Source: Granulicella arctica
GTDB taxonomy: Bacteria > Acidobacteriota > Terriglobia > Terriglobales > Acidobacteriaceae
Reading direction: 5' to 3'
Assembly: GCF_025685605.1 (NCBI RefSeq)
Contig: NZ_JAGTUT010000001.1
Coordinates: forward strand, 1 to 64,000
Length of the DNA: 64,000 bases
The notes beneath the pieces were generated by a model that saw only the letters and a program-made list of their open reading frames with translations, was not told where the DNA came from and did no database searches. Shown here in pieces: positions 26,294 to 34,206 of this stretch (its first letter is position 1; every line of letters begins with the position of its first letter). The position numbers and the translations under genes were made by a program.

Positions 26294-26482
26294 ATGCGAA
26301 TCATGATTGCTATTTCGGTACTCTGCTTTACGACCCTGCTATGGGCTGCGCTGTCCATCCGCAGAGCCCTCCAGTCTTCCGGACCTTCAAACAAGCCGTT
26401 TCGCCAGACTCCTTCCACAGGAAACTTCGGGTCTGCACGTCATGCGTCATCTCGTGAAACGCAAACTGCAGCGCGTTCCTGA
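26294..26482 (+). CDS. Small single-helix membrane protein upstream of bioY
   Basis: A 62-aa frame with an N-terminal membrane helix (about residues 3-22) and a Ser-rich polar tail. I do not recognise it. It ends 21 bases before bioY and could be co-transcribed. No strong ribosome site is seen, so it is only moderately supported. Confidence 0.45.
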   Translation: MRIMIAISVLCFTTLLWAALSIRRALQSSGPSNKPFRQTPSTGNFGSARHASSRETQTAARS

Positions 26483-26503
26483 GCACACAGAAAGGGCGTT
26501 CCC

Positions 26504-27100
26504 ATGCAATCCACGCTTAGCACTAATCTCGATTCAGTTGTCAGCGCAAACTCCTTCGCAGACTCACTCGCTGGCAAGGCAGCCTTCGCCGTCGCAGCCA
26601 CCGGGCTGATGGCGCTCGCAGCACACATCTCGCTGCCACTTCCCTTCTCTCCAGTACCGCTGACTCTTACGCCCTTCGCCGTTCTGATCATCGGCATGAC
26701 ACTCGGTCCAGTCACCGCCTTTGCTGCGATGGTCCTCTACCTTGCTGAGGGTGCAATGGGCCTGCCGGTCTTTACACCGCAAGGTCCGGGAGGCATCGCC
26801 CAGTTGCTCGGACCGACGGCTGGTTACCTGTTCTCCTATCCGCTGGCTGCCCTTGCTGCTGGATGGCTCGTACGGAACTTGAAACTCGTTTCATCCCCCC
26901 TGGTACGAGGATTGGCTGCCGGCATTATTGCAATTGCGATTGTCTTCACCTGTGGCGCGGGATGGCTTGCAACACTACTGCACCTCAATCTCAGCGCCGC
27001 CTGGCACCTTGCAGTAGCTCCCTTCCTGCCAGGAGAGATCGTAAAGATCGCGGCAGCCGCCACCTTGTACAGCACGATGCGCCGCTGGCAGCGATCGTAG
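26504..27100 (+). CDS. bioY: Biotin transporter substrate-binding membrane protein BioY
   Basis: A 198-aa BioY protein, the biotin-binding S-component of an ECF transporter or a solitary biotin carrier. It has about five to six membrane helices, with PVPLTLTPFAVLIIGMTLGP (residues about 51-70), GAMGLPVFTPQGPGGIAQLLGPTAGYL-type glycine-rich biotin-binding segment (read in two pieces) and PGEIVKIAAAA at the end. No EcfA or EcfT gene lies nearby, so it either shares a distant module or works alone. It is followed by mqnD. Confidence 0.92.
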   Translation: MQSTLSTNLDSVVSANSFADSLAGKAAFAVAATGLMALAAHISLPLPFSPVPLTLTPFAVLIIGMTLGPVTAFAAMVLYLAEGAMGLPVFTPQGPGGIAQLLGPTAGYLFSYPLAALAAGWLVRNLKLVSSPLVRGLAAGIIAIAIVFTCGAGWLATLLHLNLSAAWHLAVAPFLPGEIVKIAAAATLYSTMRRWQRS

Positions 27101-27166
27101 CTTGCTCGTTCTCGACTGCACTAATCGCACAATCTCTCAACCGCGCCACCGAAGGATATTAGAACA

Positions 27167-28021
27167 ATGACAGCCTCAAGCACCGCTATTCAAGAGATCA
27201 GCATCGCCCATAGCCCCGATTCTGATGACGCATTCATGTTCTACGGACTTGCCACCAATAAGGTCAGGGTTCCCGGCTATAAGTTCACTCATGTTCTAAC
27301 CGACATTGAGACTCTGAACCATAAAGCTATCGATGAGCAGTTCTATGATGTAACGGCCATCTCGTTCCATGCTTATCCATACCTGCAGGACAACTACACT
27401 CTGATGGCGTGTGGAGGCAGTGTCGGCGAGGACTACGGTCCGATGATTGTGGCGCCACGCAAGATCAGTCTTGATGATGTGAAGAAGCTCCGCATCGCGG
27501 TTCCAGGCACACTTACAACGGCGTATCTGACGCTCAAGCTTTTTGCACCCGGCATCGAGACCGTGACTGTTCCCTTCGACCAGATCATTCCCGCCGTTGT
27601 TGCAGGAGAGTTCGACGCTGGCTTGATCATTCACGAGGGGCAGCTTACGTACGCCAGCGATGGGCTCGTTAAGATCCTCGACCTGGGTGTTTGGTGGAAA
27701 GAGCAGACCGGTTTGCCGCTCCCACTTGGAGGCAATGCCATACGTCGCTCGCTGGGCAATGAAGTGATGACGATTACCACAAATGCCTTGCGCGACAGCA
27801 TTCAGCACGCGCTGGATAATCGTGAGGCGGCACTCGAGTATGCGATGCAATTTGCGCGTGACCTCGACCCTGCACTTGCGAACCGCTTTGTGGGCATGTA
27901 TGTCAACGAGCGGACATTGAACTACGGTGAAGATGGAAAAGAAGCCATTCGTAAGTTGCTCGACATGGGCTATGAGCGCGGAGTTATTCCGCATCGCGCC
28001 AAGGTTGACTTCGTAGGATAG
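27167..28021 (+). CDS. mqnD: MqnD, 1,4-dihydroxy-6-naphthoate synthase (futalosine pathway)
   Basis: A 284-aa enzyme of the futalosine route to menaquinone, converting cyclic dehypoxanthine futalosine to 1,4-dihydroxy-6-naphthoate. Recognisable segments are HSPDSDDAFMFYGLA, a DIETLNHKA region, AISFHAYPYL, the GEDYGPMIVA loop, VPGTLTTAYLTLKLF and LIIHEGQLTYA. The fold is a periplasmic-binding-protein type. The gene is single here, with other mqn genes outside the window. It marks an organism that makes menaquinone without the classical men genes, as Acidobacteria do. Confidence 0.93.
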   Translation: MTASSTAIQEISIAHSPDSDDAFMFYGLATNKVRVPGYKFTHVLTDIETLNHKAIDEQFYDVTAISFHAYPYLQDNYTLMACGGSVGEDYGPMIVAPRKISLDDVKKLRIAVPGTLTTAYLTLKLFAPGIETVTVPFDQIIPAVVAGEFDAGLIIHEGQLTYASDGLVKILDLGVWWKEQTGLPLPLGGNAIRRSLGNEVMTITTNALRDSIQHALDNREAALEYAMQFARDLDPALANRFVGMYVNERTLNYGEDGKEAIRKLLDMGYERGVIPHRAKVDFVG

Positions 28022-28155
28022 AGAGAACGTTCAGACCTGCTCATGGCCGGCGAACTATGCTATTCTTAGGGGGTGGATGGATGCACGATTCGTCGCTAAT
28101 CGCGACCGATATTGTCTTTATCGACCCCTTAAATTGCAGGGTGCGTAACTCAAAT

Positions 28156-28231
28156 GGACGCGTAGCTCAGTTGGTAGAGCATTCGACTCTTAATCGACTG
28201 GTCGTAGGTTCGATCCCTACCGCGTCCACCA
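28156..28231 (+). tRNA. tRNA-Lys (anticodon CTT)
   Basis: A complete 76-base cloverleaf with encoded CCA: acceptor GGACGCG pairs CGCGTCC, D-arm GCTC/GAGC, anticodon loop CTCTTAA giving CTT (Lys, codon AAG), T-arm GTAGG/CCTAC with TTCGATC. The first anticodon-stem pair is a T-C mismatch; the other four pair. Confidence 0.97.
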
Positions 28232-28555
28232 ATAACTAACGTAGAATAAATAAGTTGCGGCATCGCGTCGTCACAACCTAGAGCGCGCATTAGGCCAATG
28301 GCTGTTGTGGTGGCTGTTCCGTCTTTCTGGCCATCGTTGACTAGGTCTCTCGCCTACAGTGTTGACACGATTCTCGGCGCCTCGCATTGCAATCAGGCAG
28401 AAGGCGCAAATGCTTCGTTCGACGAAGTCATCAGTTCCGCGGACGGGGGCAAAGAACGTTCTCACTGATTGCCAAATTGAGTCTCGAAGGTACGCAGAGC
28501 TGTTCATCGCAAGGGACAAGTCCGATAATAGAACTTATGTGTAGTCAAGGTATTA
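28232..28555. other. Gene-free stretch after tRNA-Lys
   Basis: I see no supported gene. It lies between tRNA-Lys and the insertion-sequence remnant. No direct repeat of the tRNA 3' end, which would mark an integrated island, was found in the following 35 kb by eye. Confidence 0.4.
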
Positions 28556-28573
28556 GCGCCGGATAGAAATGTC
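28556..28573 (+). repeat. Left terminal inverted repeat of the IS remnant
   Basis: An 18-base arm that is an exact inverse complement of 29156-29173. A related 13-base copy GATAGAAATGTCC lies 9 bases inside it. Confidence 0.8.
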
Positions 28574-28631
28574 CTACCGTAGCCCGATAGAAATGTCCCA
28601 AGTACTCCCCTAGGTCTGGCCTGGGAGACGG

Positions 28632-29090
28632 ATGTTTATGGAATGGGTGCTGATGAGTGAACGGGACGTACGGCGCATCGAGGTTTTGAAGGAAGTGCTG
28701 TCTGGCCGGCGGACGGTAGCTTCGGCTGCGGTCGTGCTGGCCATCACCGCTCGCCAGGTCAACCGGCTGCTGATCCGGTTTCTAGAGGACGGTGGCGGCG
28801 GGCTGATCCATAAGGGTCGAGGTCAGTCCTCGAACCACAGCATGAGCGCTGGCGTTCGTGAGTACGTGCTCGATCTCGTCAAGTCGAAGTACACTGACTT
28901 CGGGCCGACGTTGGCGACTGAAGTTCTGCTTGCGAAGCATGAGATCCAGGTTGTGCGCGAGACCCTCTGATCGTGGATGTTGGAGGAAGGCCTCTGGCAG
29001 TCCCGCAAGGAGCGCAAAAGCTTCCACCTGCCCCGCCCGCGACGCGAGAGCTATGGCGAGTTGATCCAGATCGACGGCAGTGACCACAGC
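28632..29090 (+). pseudogene. Transposase fragment, ISNCY/IS1202-like helix-turn-helix type
   Basis: The frame starts MFMEWVLMSERDVRRIEVL and runs through a helix-turn-helix (SAAVVLAITARQVNRLLIRF), HKGRGQSSNHSM and YTDFGPTLATEVL, as in ISNCY-type transposases. A TGA at 28968-28970 interrupts the conserved RETL-x-SWM region; the same frame then continues through SRKERKSFHLPRPRRESYG and ELIQIDGSDH, where the first catalytic Asp of the DDE domain would lie. The rest of the catalytic domain is missing. It is non-functional through one nonsense codon plus a 3' deletion. Confidence 0.8.
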
Positions 29091-29155
29091 AAGTGCAGCG
29101 ATTTCACACATGCCCACCGCACCGACTACTACGACTTATCAGAAGGACCTATACT

Positions 29156-29173
29156 GACATTTCTATCCGGCGC
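29156..29173 (-). repeat. Right inverted repeat of the IS remnant
   Basis: An exact inverse complement of 28556-28573, followed within 10 bases by a second related copy. Confidence 0.8.
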
Positions 29174-29205
29174 CCACAGAGACATTACTATCGGGTGCCA
29201 ACACG

Positions 29206-29409
29206 ATGCAATTCGGCATGGCCACTCAAGAACAACTCAGCGAACTCCTAACAACGTGGACTGCAGACAGCGACAGGTTCCGCGCGGAAGCTCGTCGACT
29301 CGAACTCTCTGACCTCAGCCGTCATGCCACATCGATCGCGATGCTTGAGGCACAGGCGCAAGCCATTGAGCGGTGCATCACCCAAATCGGTCTACTAAGC
29401 AGCATCTAA
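29206..29409 (+). CDS. Small helical hypothetical protein
   Basis: A 67-aa frame predicted to be helical (RFRAEARRLELSDLSRHAT, then AMLEAQAQAIERCITQIGLL) directly after the IS remnant. I do not recognise it. ATG at 29221 (MATQEQLS) is an alternative start. No clear ribosome site is seen. Confidence 0.4.
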   Translation: MQFGMATQEQLSELLTTWTADSDRFRAEARRLELSDLSRHATSIAMLEAQAQAIERCITQIGLLSSI

Positions 29410-29453
29410 ATCTCTGAGAGCGCGGTGCTTCCCTTGTCATCGTTCTTGCTTAA

Positions 29454-29571
29454 AACCCCGTTTAGCGGGAATGTACTGATCACTGGCGATAAGCCGACAT
29501 ATCGGTAGTAAGGTCGATCATTTCAAGCGCTTCTCATGTCAGCAAGGCGCTTTTTTTCTCAGAACGGGGTT
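29454..29571. repeat. Spaced inverted repeat and terminator-like hairpin
   Basis: AACCCCGTT (29454-29462) and AACGGGGTT (29563-29571) are exact complements about 100 bases apart. Inside lies AAGCGC, a 15-base loop, GCGCTT and a T-run (29524-29557), which looks like a weak terminator on the plus strand. The stretch between the two flanking genes holds no coding frame. Confidence 0.4.
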
Positions 29572-29668
29572 GTTGTGACCTGAGTACCACGGCGGGCTTA
29601 TCCTTCATTCGATGCATCCAATTGTTTGAATCATTGCAATCACCCGATCGTTCACGTGGAGGTCAGTC

Positions 29669-30283
29669 GTGGTTCATCAATTCATTGAGGGAAGCTACCG
29701 TGAGACGAACCTCACGAATGAGCCAAAAGAATATCTGGCTCGACGTGAGGAACTGCGTCTGGCCGAAATTGCGTTGATGGAACAGCAGGAGCGAGTGGCT
29801 GCGATGCGGAGGGCGTTAAGAAAGGAGGAACGTCCACTCGTGATTTACCACATGATGTATGGCAAGAAGCAGAAGACACCTTGCCCCATGTGCACCCTGT
29901 GGGTCGATGGATTCAATGGAGTGGCCCGTCACCTGGCCCAGAGCATCGATTTTGCGGTCGTGATGGCTGCGGACCTGAAGGAGATTCGCGAGTTTGCGCG
30001 CACACGCGGATCGAATCATCTGCGCCTGCTGAGCGCGGCGTCGAGTATTTTCAAATTCGATTTAGGCAGCGAGGACGTGGAGGGAACTCAGGACTCTACT
30101 ATCTCCGTGTTTACGAAAGAGAAAGGAGGCGTGATGCGACACTTCTACACGGCGCACCCCCGGATGTCGCCTGAGATCAAGGAACGTGGGATCGATTTGC
30201 TGACTCCAGTGTGGGACACGATGGATCTGACACCCCAGGGACGGGGGAAATGGTACCCCGCAGTTGCATACGGAAACGAATAA
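29669..30283 (+). CDS. DUF899 thioredoxin-like family protein (short form)
   Basis: A 204-aa protein of the DUF899 family, thioredoxin-like cytoplasmic proteins of unknown function. The YHMMYGKKQKTPCPMC segment with its CPMC motif, the WVDGFNGVARHLAQSIDFAVV stretch and the C-terminal DTMDLTPQGRGKW fit the family. The usual segment between the N-terminal helix and the strand before YHMMYG seems about 30 residues shorter than in relatives I remember. The start is GTG with GGAGG 6 bases upstream. Confidence 0.78.
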   Translation: MVHQFIEGSYRETNLTNEPKEYLARREELRLAEIALMEQQERVAAMRRALRKEERPLVIYHMMYGKKQKTPCPMCTLWVDGFNGVARHLAQSIDFAVVMAADLKEIREFARTRGSNHLRLLSAASSIFKFDLGSEDVEGTQDSTISVFTKEKGGVMRHFYTAHPRMSPEIKERGIDLLTPVWDTMDLTPQGRGKWYPAVAYGNE

Positions 30284-30376
30284 ACCCGCTTAGGAGAGCA
30301 ATTATTCGTCCTGAGAAATGCCGCTCTCGCCCGTTGAGTAATCACTTCGACAGGCCGACATCACGGTACTAATGTT

Positions 30377-31041
30377 TCATGCTACTGCACGAACGCCCTT
30401 GCGGATCAACCACACCCCAAGAGGGACCTCGTACAGCAGGATCGGGAACCAAAGCCAGTTCACGACTCTTCCCGGCAGGAGAGTGGCTACGTACATAGGC
30501 ACACAAACCAACTGCAGCCCTATCGCGATGACACCGGTCCAAGCCATCCAACGAGGAATCAGCCGTCCCGCGAGTAGAAGGTAGGCGAAAAGGAAGCCAC
30601 CTATAACAAAGCAGAACTGACCAAAAAGGTCATCCGGTCGGTTGAAGATCTCACCCGCGACTGCGAGACACACGGCGCTACTCACGCACAGGGGGGTCGA
30701 GGCAGTTGCCAGCTTCATCAGCGCCAGTTTGCCCAAGAGCGGCACAAAGCCGGCGAGCCCTTCGCCGAAACGGAATGCCATGGCAAGCAAGGCGAGGGTG
30801 GCGTCGACCGTCCGGGAGAGCCGGTACAAGGTCACAGCCAGCACGACGGCACAGATAATCTGCAGCAGGTCGAGAAGGACGGTGACCTGCGCGAGAGCAA
30901 TCGTGCTGCGCAGGGTGGACAGCATCTGTGAGGTGTCCCCCCGGCTGTGGTCTTTCTAGAAAGGATCGCTGCGGACATTGCGAAGACGATGTAAGCGAGA
31001 TATGCATAGCCCGCCAATTTACCCTCGGTACGTTGCGTCAT
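30377..31041 (-). pseudogene. Second DUF4386 membrane protein, frameshifted
   Basis: Starts at ATG 31041 overlapping the stop of the upstream DUF4386 gene (ATGA). The first part, MTQRTEGKLAGYAYLAYIVF, is the normal DUF4386 N-terminus. After TTAGG the frame is lost at a run of six G on the coding strand (30937-30942), and the rest (GDTSQMLSTLRSTIALAQV to the end, with five membrane helices) is in the next frame. One added or two removed bases would restore about 221 aa. Either the gene is broken, the run is a phase-variable switch, or it is a sequence error. Confidence 0.75.
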
Positions 31042-31760
31042 TGCCGCTCCTTTGCCACGATTGATGGCTCCGTAATGCGCCATCCCCACCCGAGCAGCCA
31101 AACCATAAAGATCAGTTCCGCAGCGAAGATAACCTTGAGGAAGGAAAGATGTGGTTCCGGTACAAAGTAGAGGGCGACGCTGTCGACAACCCACGCCCAA
31201 CCGGCCAGGAAGAGGAGCCAGCCAATCCATCGCGGAAGATAAAACGATTGAGCAATTAGCCATCCGGTCACCACGAGATGCAAGCCGAAGAGGACTAACG
31301 ACAGACCCCATCCGGAGTGGTAGGCTCCGAGAAGTTCGGCAATCTGCGTTGGAAGTCCGCCTGTAGAGGTATGCCGCGCATAGGCGGGAACGGCCACCAG
31401 ACGGTAAATCAGGCCGAGGTTTGAAAGCGCGGACAGCCACGCCGCCGCATACACAAGTTGCAGTACGGACCCGAGCATCGCCAGAGCACGATCGATGGGC
31501 CGCAGCAATACGTAGAGAGCCCACGCCATCACAACGTCGCCAACCGCGCTGACGACGTACGAAAGCACAGCTGCAGAAAAGAGGTGTGGGTGAGCCGTTA
31601 GGTTCCTTAGGGTCTCTACCGGGTCTGCGGATATCAACCGCGGCATGACATAGGCTTCAGCGAAGGTCACCGGATTCAGCAGGTAGGTGATCCCCGCGAC
31701 CAGAGCAGCTTGCCTCGGGCTCAGACCACTCGTCCCATTCTCATCGTTGCAGGATGGCAT
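31038..31760 (-). CDS. DUF4386 integral membrane protein
   Basis: A 240-aa protein with about six membrane helices and the typical DUF4386 features: an N-terminal helix following SPRQAALVAGITYLL, a loop before SYVVSAVGDVVMAWALYVLL, GLIYRLVAV and the HLVVTGWLIAQS-type segment followed by YLPRWIGWLLFLAGWAW. The family function is unknown. Intact here, it is followed with a 4-base overlap by a second, frameshifted family member. Confidence 0.85.
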   Translation of the reverse strand: MPSCNDENGTSGLSPRQAALVAGITYLLNPVTFAEAYVMPRLISADPVETLRNLTAHPHLFSAAVLSYVVSAVGDVVMAWALYVLLRPIDRALAMLGSVLQLVYAAAWLSALSNLGLIYRLVAVPAYARHTSTGGLPTQIAELLGAYHSGWGLSLVLFGLHLVVTGWLIAQSFYLPRWIGWLLFLAGWAWVVDSVALYFVPEPHLSFLKVIFAAELIFMVWLLGWGWRITEPSIVAKERQ

Positions 31761-31898
31761 TGTTGCCTCTCAGAAGAGTTCTACGGAGCAAATGAGTAGG
31801 GATTGCTGCAAGCGTATACGGAATGGAGAGCGCACGGGTTCCGCGAAGTTCATGCCCAAGTCCCTATAAACGCCATTGTGTTTACTGACCCTGGCGGA

Positions 31899-31926
31899 GT
31901 TCCTGCAAAGTCGGTGTTTTCAGAAA
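31899..31926 (+). repeat. Intergenic repeat, copy 1 (AAAGTCGGTGTTTTC type)
   Basis: TTCCTGCAAAGTCGGTGTTTTC with flanks is related to 33304-33331, 33809-33837 and 34179-34206. It lies upstream of the EthD-like gene. Confidence 0.7.
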
Positions 31927-31993
31927 GCTCGACCGGAATAGACTCCGCGAATGCGACGCCTCTCGACTAAAGTAGCCTCGTATAATCTCCTGC

Positions 31994-32304
31994 ATGATAA
32001 TCGTGTCTGTTCTCTATCCTAAGAGCGCCTCCTCTCATTTTGACCATGAGTACTACACCCGGAAACACATATCGCTGGTTCAATCATCGTGGGGTGGCTT
32101 GGGCCTCGAACGCATCGAGCTCATGCAGGGAATGGCCGCTCTAGACGGCTCCCCACCCGCCTATGAACTCATCGGAACACTAACCTTCCTCTCACCCGCG
32201 CACCTGCAGATGCAATCGGGAAAGGTGCCGCAGTGTTTGCCGACATCCCGAACTTCACCAACGTCCAGCCGCTCATTCAGACGAACGAGGTCGTGACCAT
32301 ATAA
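31994..32304 (+). pseudogene. EthD-family small protein, frameshifted near 3' end
   Basis: EthD-type ferredoxin-like dimeric protein (about 103 aa when intact). MIIVSVLYPKSASSHFDHEYY and RKHISLVQ are the family N-terminus, with a later AYELIGTLTFLSPAHLQ. After CTGCAG near 32212 the frame shifts: the expected DAIGKGAAVFADIPNF and TNVQPLIQTNEVV end is read one base off and closes at TAA 32302-32304. One missing G (CAGGATGCA to CAGATGCA) explains it. As written, the frame ends at 32296 with an unrelated tail. Confidence 0.78.
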
Positions 32305-32375
32305 AGCGCGGTAAGGAACCTCTCTAATAATCTTTATCGGTTGACGACATTTCGGCGGTCCCACCCGGACCAAGT

Positions 32376-32400
32376 TCCGAAAACCCCGTTTTTCAGCGAT
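32376..32400 (-). repeat. Intergenic repeat, inverted degenerate copy
   Basis: TTCCGAAAACCCCGTTTTTCAG is an inverted, degenerate relative of the AAAGTCGGTGTTTTCGG repeat, located just after the EthD-like gene. Confidence 0.5.
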
Positions 32401-32475
32401 AAGAATAAACGGGCCACCGTTGCAGTCAGTTCTTCGGCGACGGATGTGATTGTGGTCGACTTGGAACGCGTAGGA

Positions 32476-33264
32476 CTAGTGGTGGTCGTAGCTGATGACG
32501 CGTACCAGCTTCCAGTACCCGCTCTCTTTGCTCCAAATAGTAGTGAAGCTTGCTGTTGCATCCAGGTGCTCTTGTCCGTCCTGAGTTCGGGAATAGAACC
32601 GTTGGATGCCCGCCTGTATCGCGCCAAATCCAGGTGCCGAGTTCACTACCAGCGAGTTCGGATCAAGTTCTCTACGCAGGCGGATGCCCTCAGCACAGCG
32701 ATCCTTGAGAGCCTTCAAGTTCTGCTCATATCCGGTCTCCCCCGTACGGTCCTGATAGAACTCGAGATTGTTGCTGAGGAAGCTGGCATAGCCAGCGACA
32801 TCACAGTTACCAAATGACTCGTAGAGTTGCCGGTCAACCGACATAATCTCCTGTTCGAGACGTTGGTGCGGCATAAGCCCAGGCGCCGGTCTAAGGTCGA
32901 CTTGTGCTTTGATTCCTGAGCCGGCTGCGGTACCCGCTAGGTGTTCCCCGGCTAGAGCCAGACTGACATTCAGGCCGCCCGCAGCATCGAGATGAAACTT
33001 GAGATGGCTGTTCTCAAGAGCTCCCTCAGTCCATGGCGTCAACTGATCGATCGTCCTCCCCATGCCGCCGATAATCTGAGAGCCAGATTTCTCGATGATA
33101 AGCACTGCAGTGTCGTGGCTGATCTTACCGTTGATACTGGTGATGACAATGCTTCCGAACCAAGTCCCGACAATCATCGGGGCCGTCTGGGTGTAGGCAG
33201 GTTGCATGAGGAAGCTGGACGCACCTAGCAATCCAGTCAGAACTAGGAGGATCTTTTTGCACAT
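32476..33264 (-). CDS. Exported two-part protein with C-terminal DUF4440/NTF2-like domain
   Basis: A 262-aa exported protein. Residues 1-26 are a signal peptide (ending QPAYTQ). Residues about 30-125 are beta-rich (IVGTWFGSIVITSINGK, with a LALAGEHLAGTAAG repeat-like half) and unknown to me. Residues about 138-262 fit a DUF4440/SnoaL-like domain: SVDRQLYESFGNCDVAGYASFL, NLEFYQDRTG and a closing W(K)LVRVISYDHH. These domains often bind small hydrophobic ligands or are enzymes. Transcribed opposite to the neighbouring repeats and genes. Confidence 0.78.
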   Translation of the reverse strand: MCKKILLVLTGLLGASSFLMQPAYTQTAPMIVGTWFGSIVITSINGKISHDTAVLIIEKSGSQIIGGMGRTIDQLTPWTEGALENSHLKFHLDAAGGLNVSLALAGEHLAGTAAGSGIKAQVDLRPAPGLMPHQRLEQEIMSVDRQLYESFGNCDVAGYASFLSNNLEFYQDRTGETGYEQNLKALKDRCAEGIRLRRELDPNSLVVNSAPGFGAIQAGIQRFYSRTQDGQEHLDATASFTTIWSKESGYWKLVRVISYDHH

Positions 33265-33303
33265 AATTCAGCAATACGCTTTAGAGCGACGACGCGTTCC
33301 CAA

Positions 33304-33367
33304 GTTCCTCGAAAGTCGGTGTTTTCGGCAACTCCGGCCGTTATTGCCGAAAACGCCGTTTTGAGGG
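33304..33367. repeat. Intergenic repeat, copy 2, forming a long hairpin
   Basis: The left arm TCGGTGTTTTCGGCAA (33316-33331) and right arm TTGCCGAAAACGCCG (33344-33358) pair with one mismatch around a 12-base loop, and the pairing extends imperfectly outward to TCCTC/GAGGGA. It contains the TTCCTCGAAAGTC core shared with the other copies. Confidence 0.75.
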
Positions 33368-33378
33368 AGCACGCCGCA

Positions 33379-33732
33379 TCAGTGGGAGCCGTCATAACGC
33401 CTCACATCGTCCCAGGAAGAAGCCATTCCGCAGAGCGCGAACGCGATAAAAGGAGCGATTCTCCAAAAAGAACGATCTGCCCAATCGGCAGATTGAAAAC
33501 TCAGGAAGAAGGCATAGCACCAGAAAAGCAAGCTCAAGCAATGAGTTCTAAGGGATGCTGGAGCGCCAGTCCGCTTCATGCCTCGTAGTCGATACAAATC
33601 CCCGGAGATCACGTCGCGCCATTTTCGACTGGTGGAGCCGCACAAACAGGCGCATACCGCCGCGCCAGCCGCCAGACGAAAAACCAAAAGAACCGGGCCA
33701 GTGAGCGGGGCGATCAAAGCGAATGTCATCAA
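33379..33732 (-). CDS. Hypothetical membrane protein
   Basis: A 117-aa frame with three predicted membrane helices (about residues 5-32, 64-80 and 90-105) and a basic loop between the first two. I do not recognise it. It lies between two copies of the intergenic repeat, which argues for a small stand-alone gene, but there is no clear ribosome site. Confidence 0.5.
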   Translation of the reverse strand: MMTFALIAPLTGPVLLVFRLAAGAAVCACLCGSTSRKWRDVISGDLYRLRGMKRTGAPASLRTHCLSLLFWCYAFFLSFQSADWADRSFWRIAPFIAFALCGMASSWDDVRRYDGSH

Positions 33733-33808
33733 GATGCTGGCCTCCTCATCATGATCTTGATCTTCAATATCGTTGCGAGTCTAGCGCAATCAACTAGGCA
33801 CCGCTGGA

Positions 33809-33837
33809 CTTCCTCGAAAGTCGGTGTAATCGGCAAG
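33809..33837 (+). repeat. Intergenic repeat, copy 3
   Basis: CTTCCTCGAAAGTCGGTGTA followed by ATCGGCAAG; the TTTT of the other copies is replaced by AAT. It lies 22 bases before the next small gene. Confidence 0.7.
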
Positions 33838-33859
33838 AACGATCCGCTATTGTCATGGC

Positions 33860-34173
33860 ATGGCTTTCTCTGACCTCACTCGTTCGGACCTCGAAGTCGT
33901 TCAGCAGTGCATCGGGTTGATTGTTGTTGGTCCATACCTAACAGCCACTGAGGTGCAAACACGCACTGGTCTATCGAAAGCAGAACTTGAGGCCGCTCGA
34001 CGCGCTTTGTCCGGATTGACGCGGGTTGAACCTGGAGATTGCCCCAGCCTAGCAACTAACAACTTCTCAATGAGGTTGTGAATGGGATTTGGATTGAAGC
34101 GTCTGATGGGTCTCGGTGGTTCAACGTGAGCCTATCCGAGGTCACTGACGTTCTGCTCCGATGGCAGCGCTGA
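33860..34173 (+). pseudogene. Small hypothetical protein, frameshifted
   Basis: The frame from ATG 33860 (MAFSDLTRSDLEVVQQCIG) matches an Acidobacteria-type small protein I recall only as hypothetical (about 100 aa). After LATN near 34063 the frame shifts by one base; the expected continuation NLLNEVVNGIWIEASDGS and WFNVSLSEVTDVLLRWQR closes at TGA 34171-34173. One lost C (AACAACCTTCTC to AACAACTTCTC) would explain it. As written, it stops after 73 aa. Confidence 0.68.
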
Positions 34174-34178
34174 GGCAA

Positions 34179-34206
34179 GCTCCAGCAAAGTCGGTATTTT
34201 CTGCAA
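34179..34206 (+). repeat. Intergenic repeat, copy 4
   Basis: CTCCAGCAAAGTCGGTATTTTC followed by TGCAA, 5 bases after the stop of the small frameshifted gene. Confidence 0.65.

Larger units (their letters stand above)
28556..29192 (+). mobile_element. Internally deleted insertion sequence (about 640 bp)
   Basis: A transposase remnant is bounded by inverted repeats. GCGCCGGATAGAAATGTC at 28556-28573 is the exact complement of 29156-29173. A second, inner copy on the left (CCCGATAGAAATGTC, ending near 28596) matches an outer copy on the right (GACATTACTATCGGG, 29181-29195 region, one mismatch). The element therefore keeps both ends but only about 155 codons of transposase. No clear target duplication is visible. 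Confidence 0.75.

Noticed and set aside
28156..28231. tRNA-Lys as the attachment site of a genomic island
   Set aside because: No duplicated tRNA 3' end and no integrase gene found downstream by eye.
28057..28239. 60-codon frame across tRNA-Lys
   Set aside because: Covers the tRNA; not a protein gene.
31899..34206. CRISPR array
   Set aside because: Repeats are few, 400-1400 bases apart and separated by genes.
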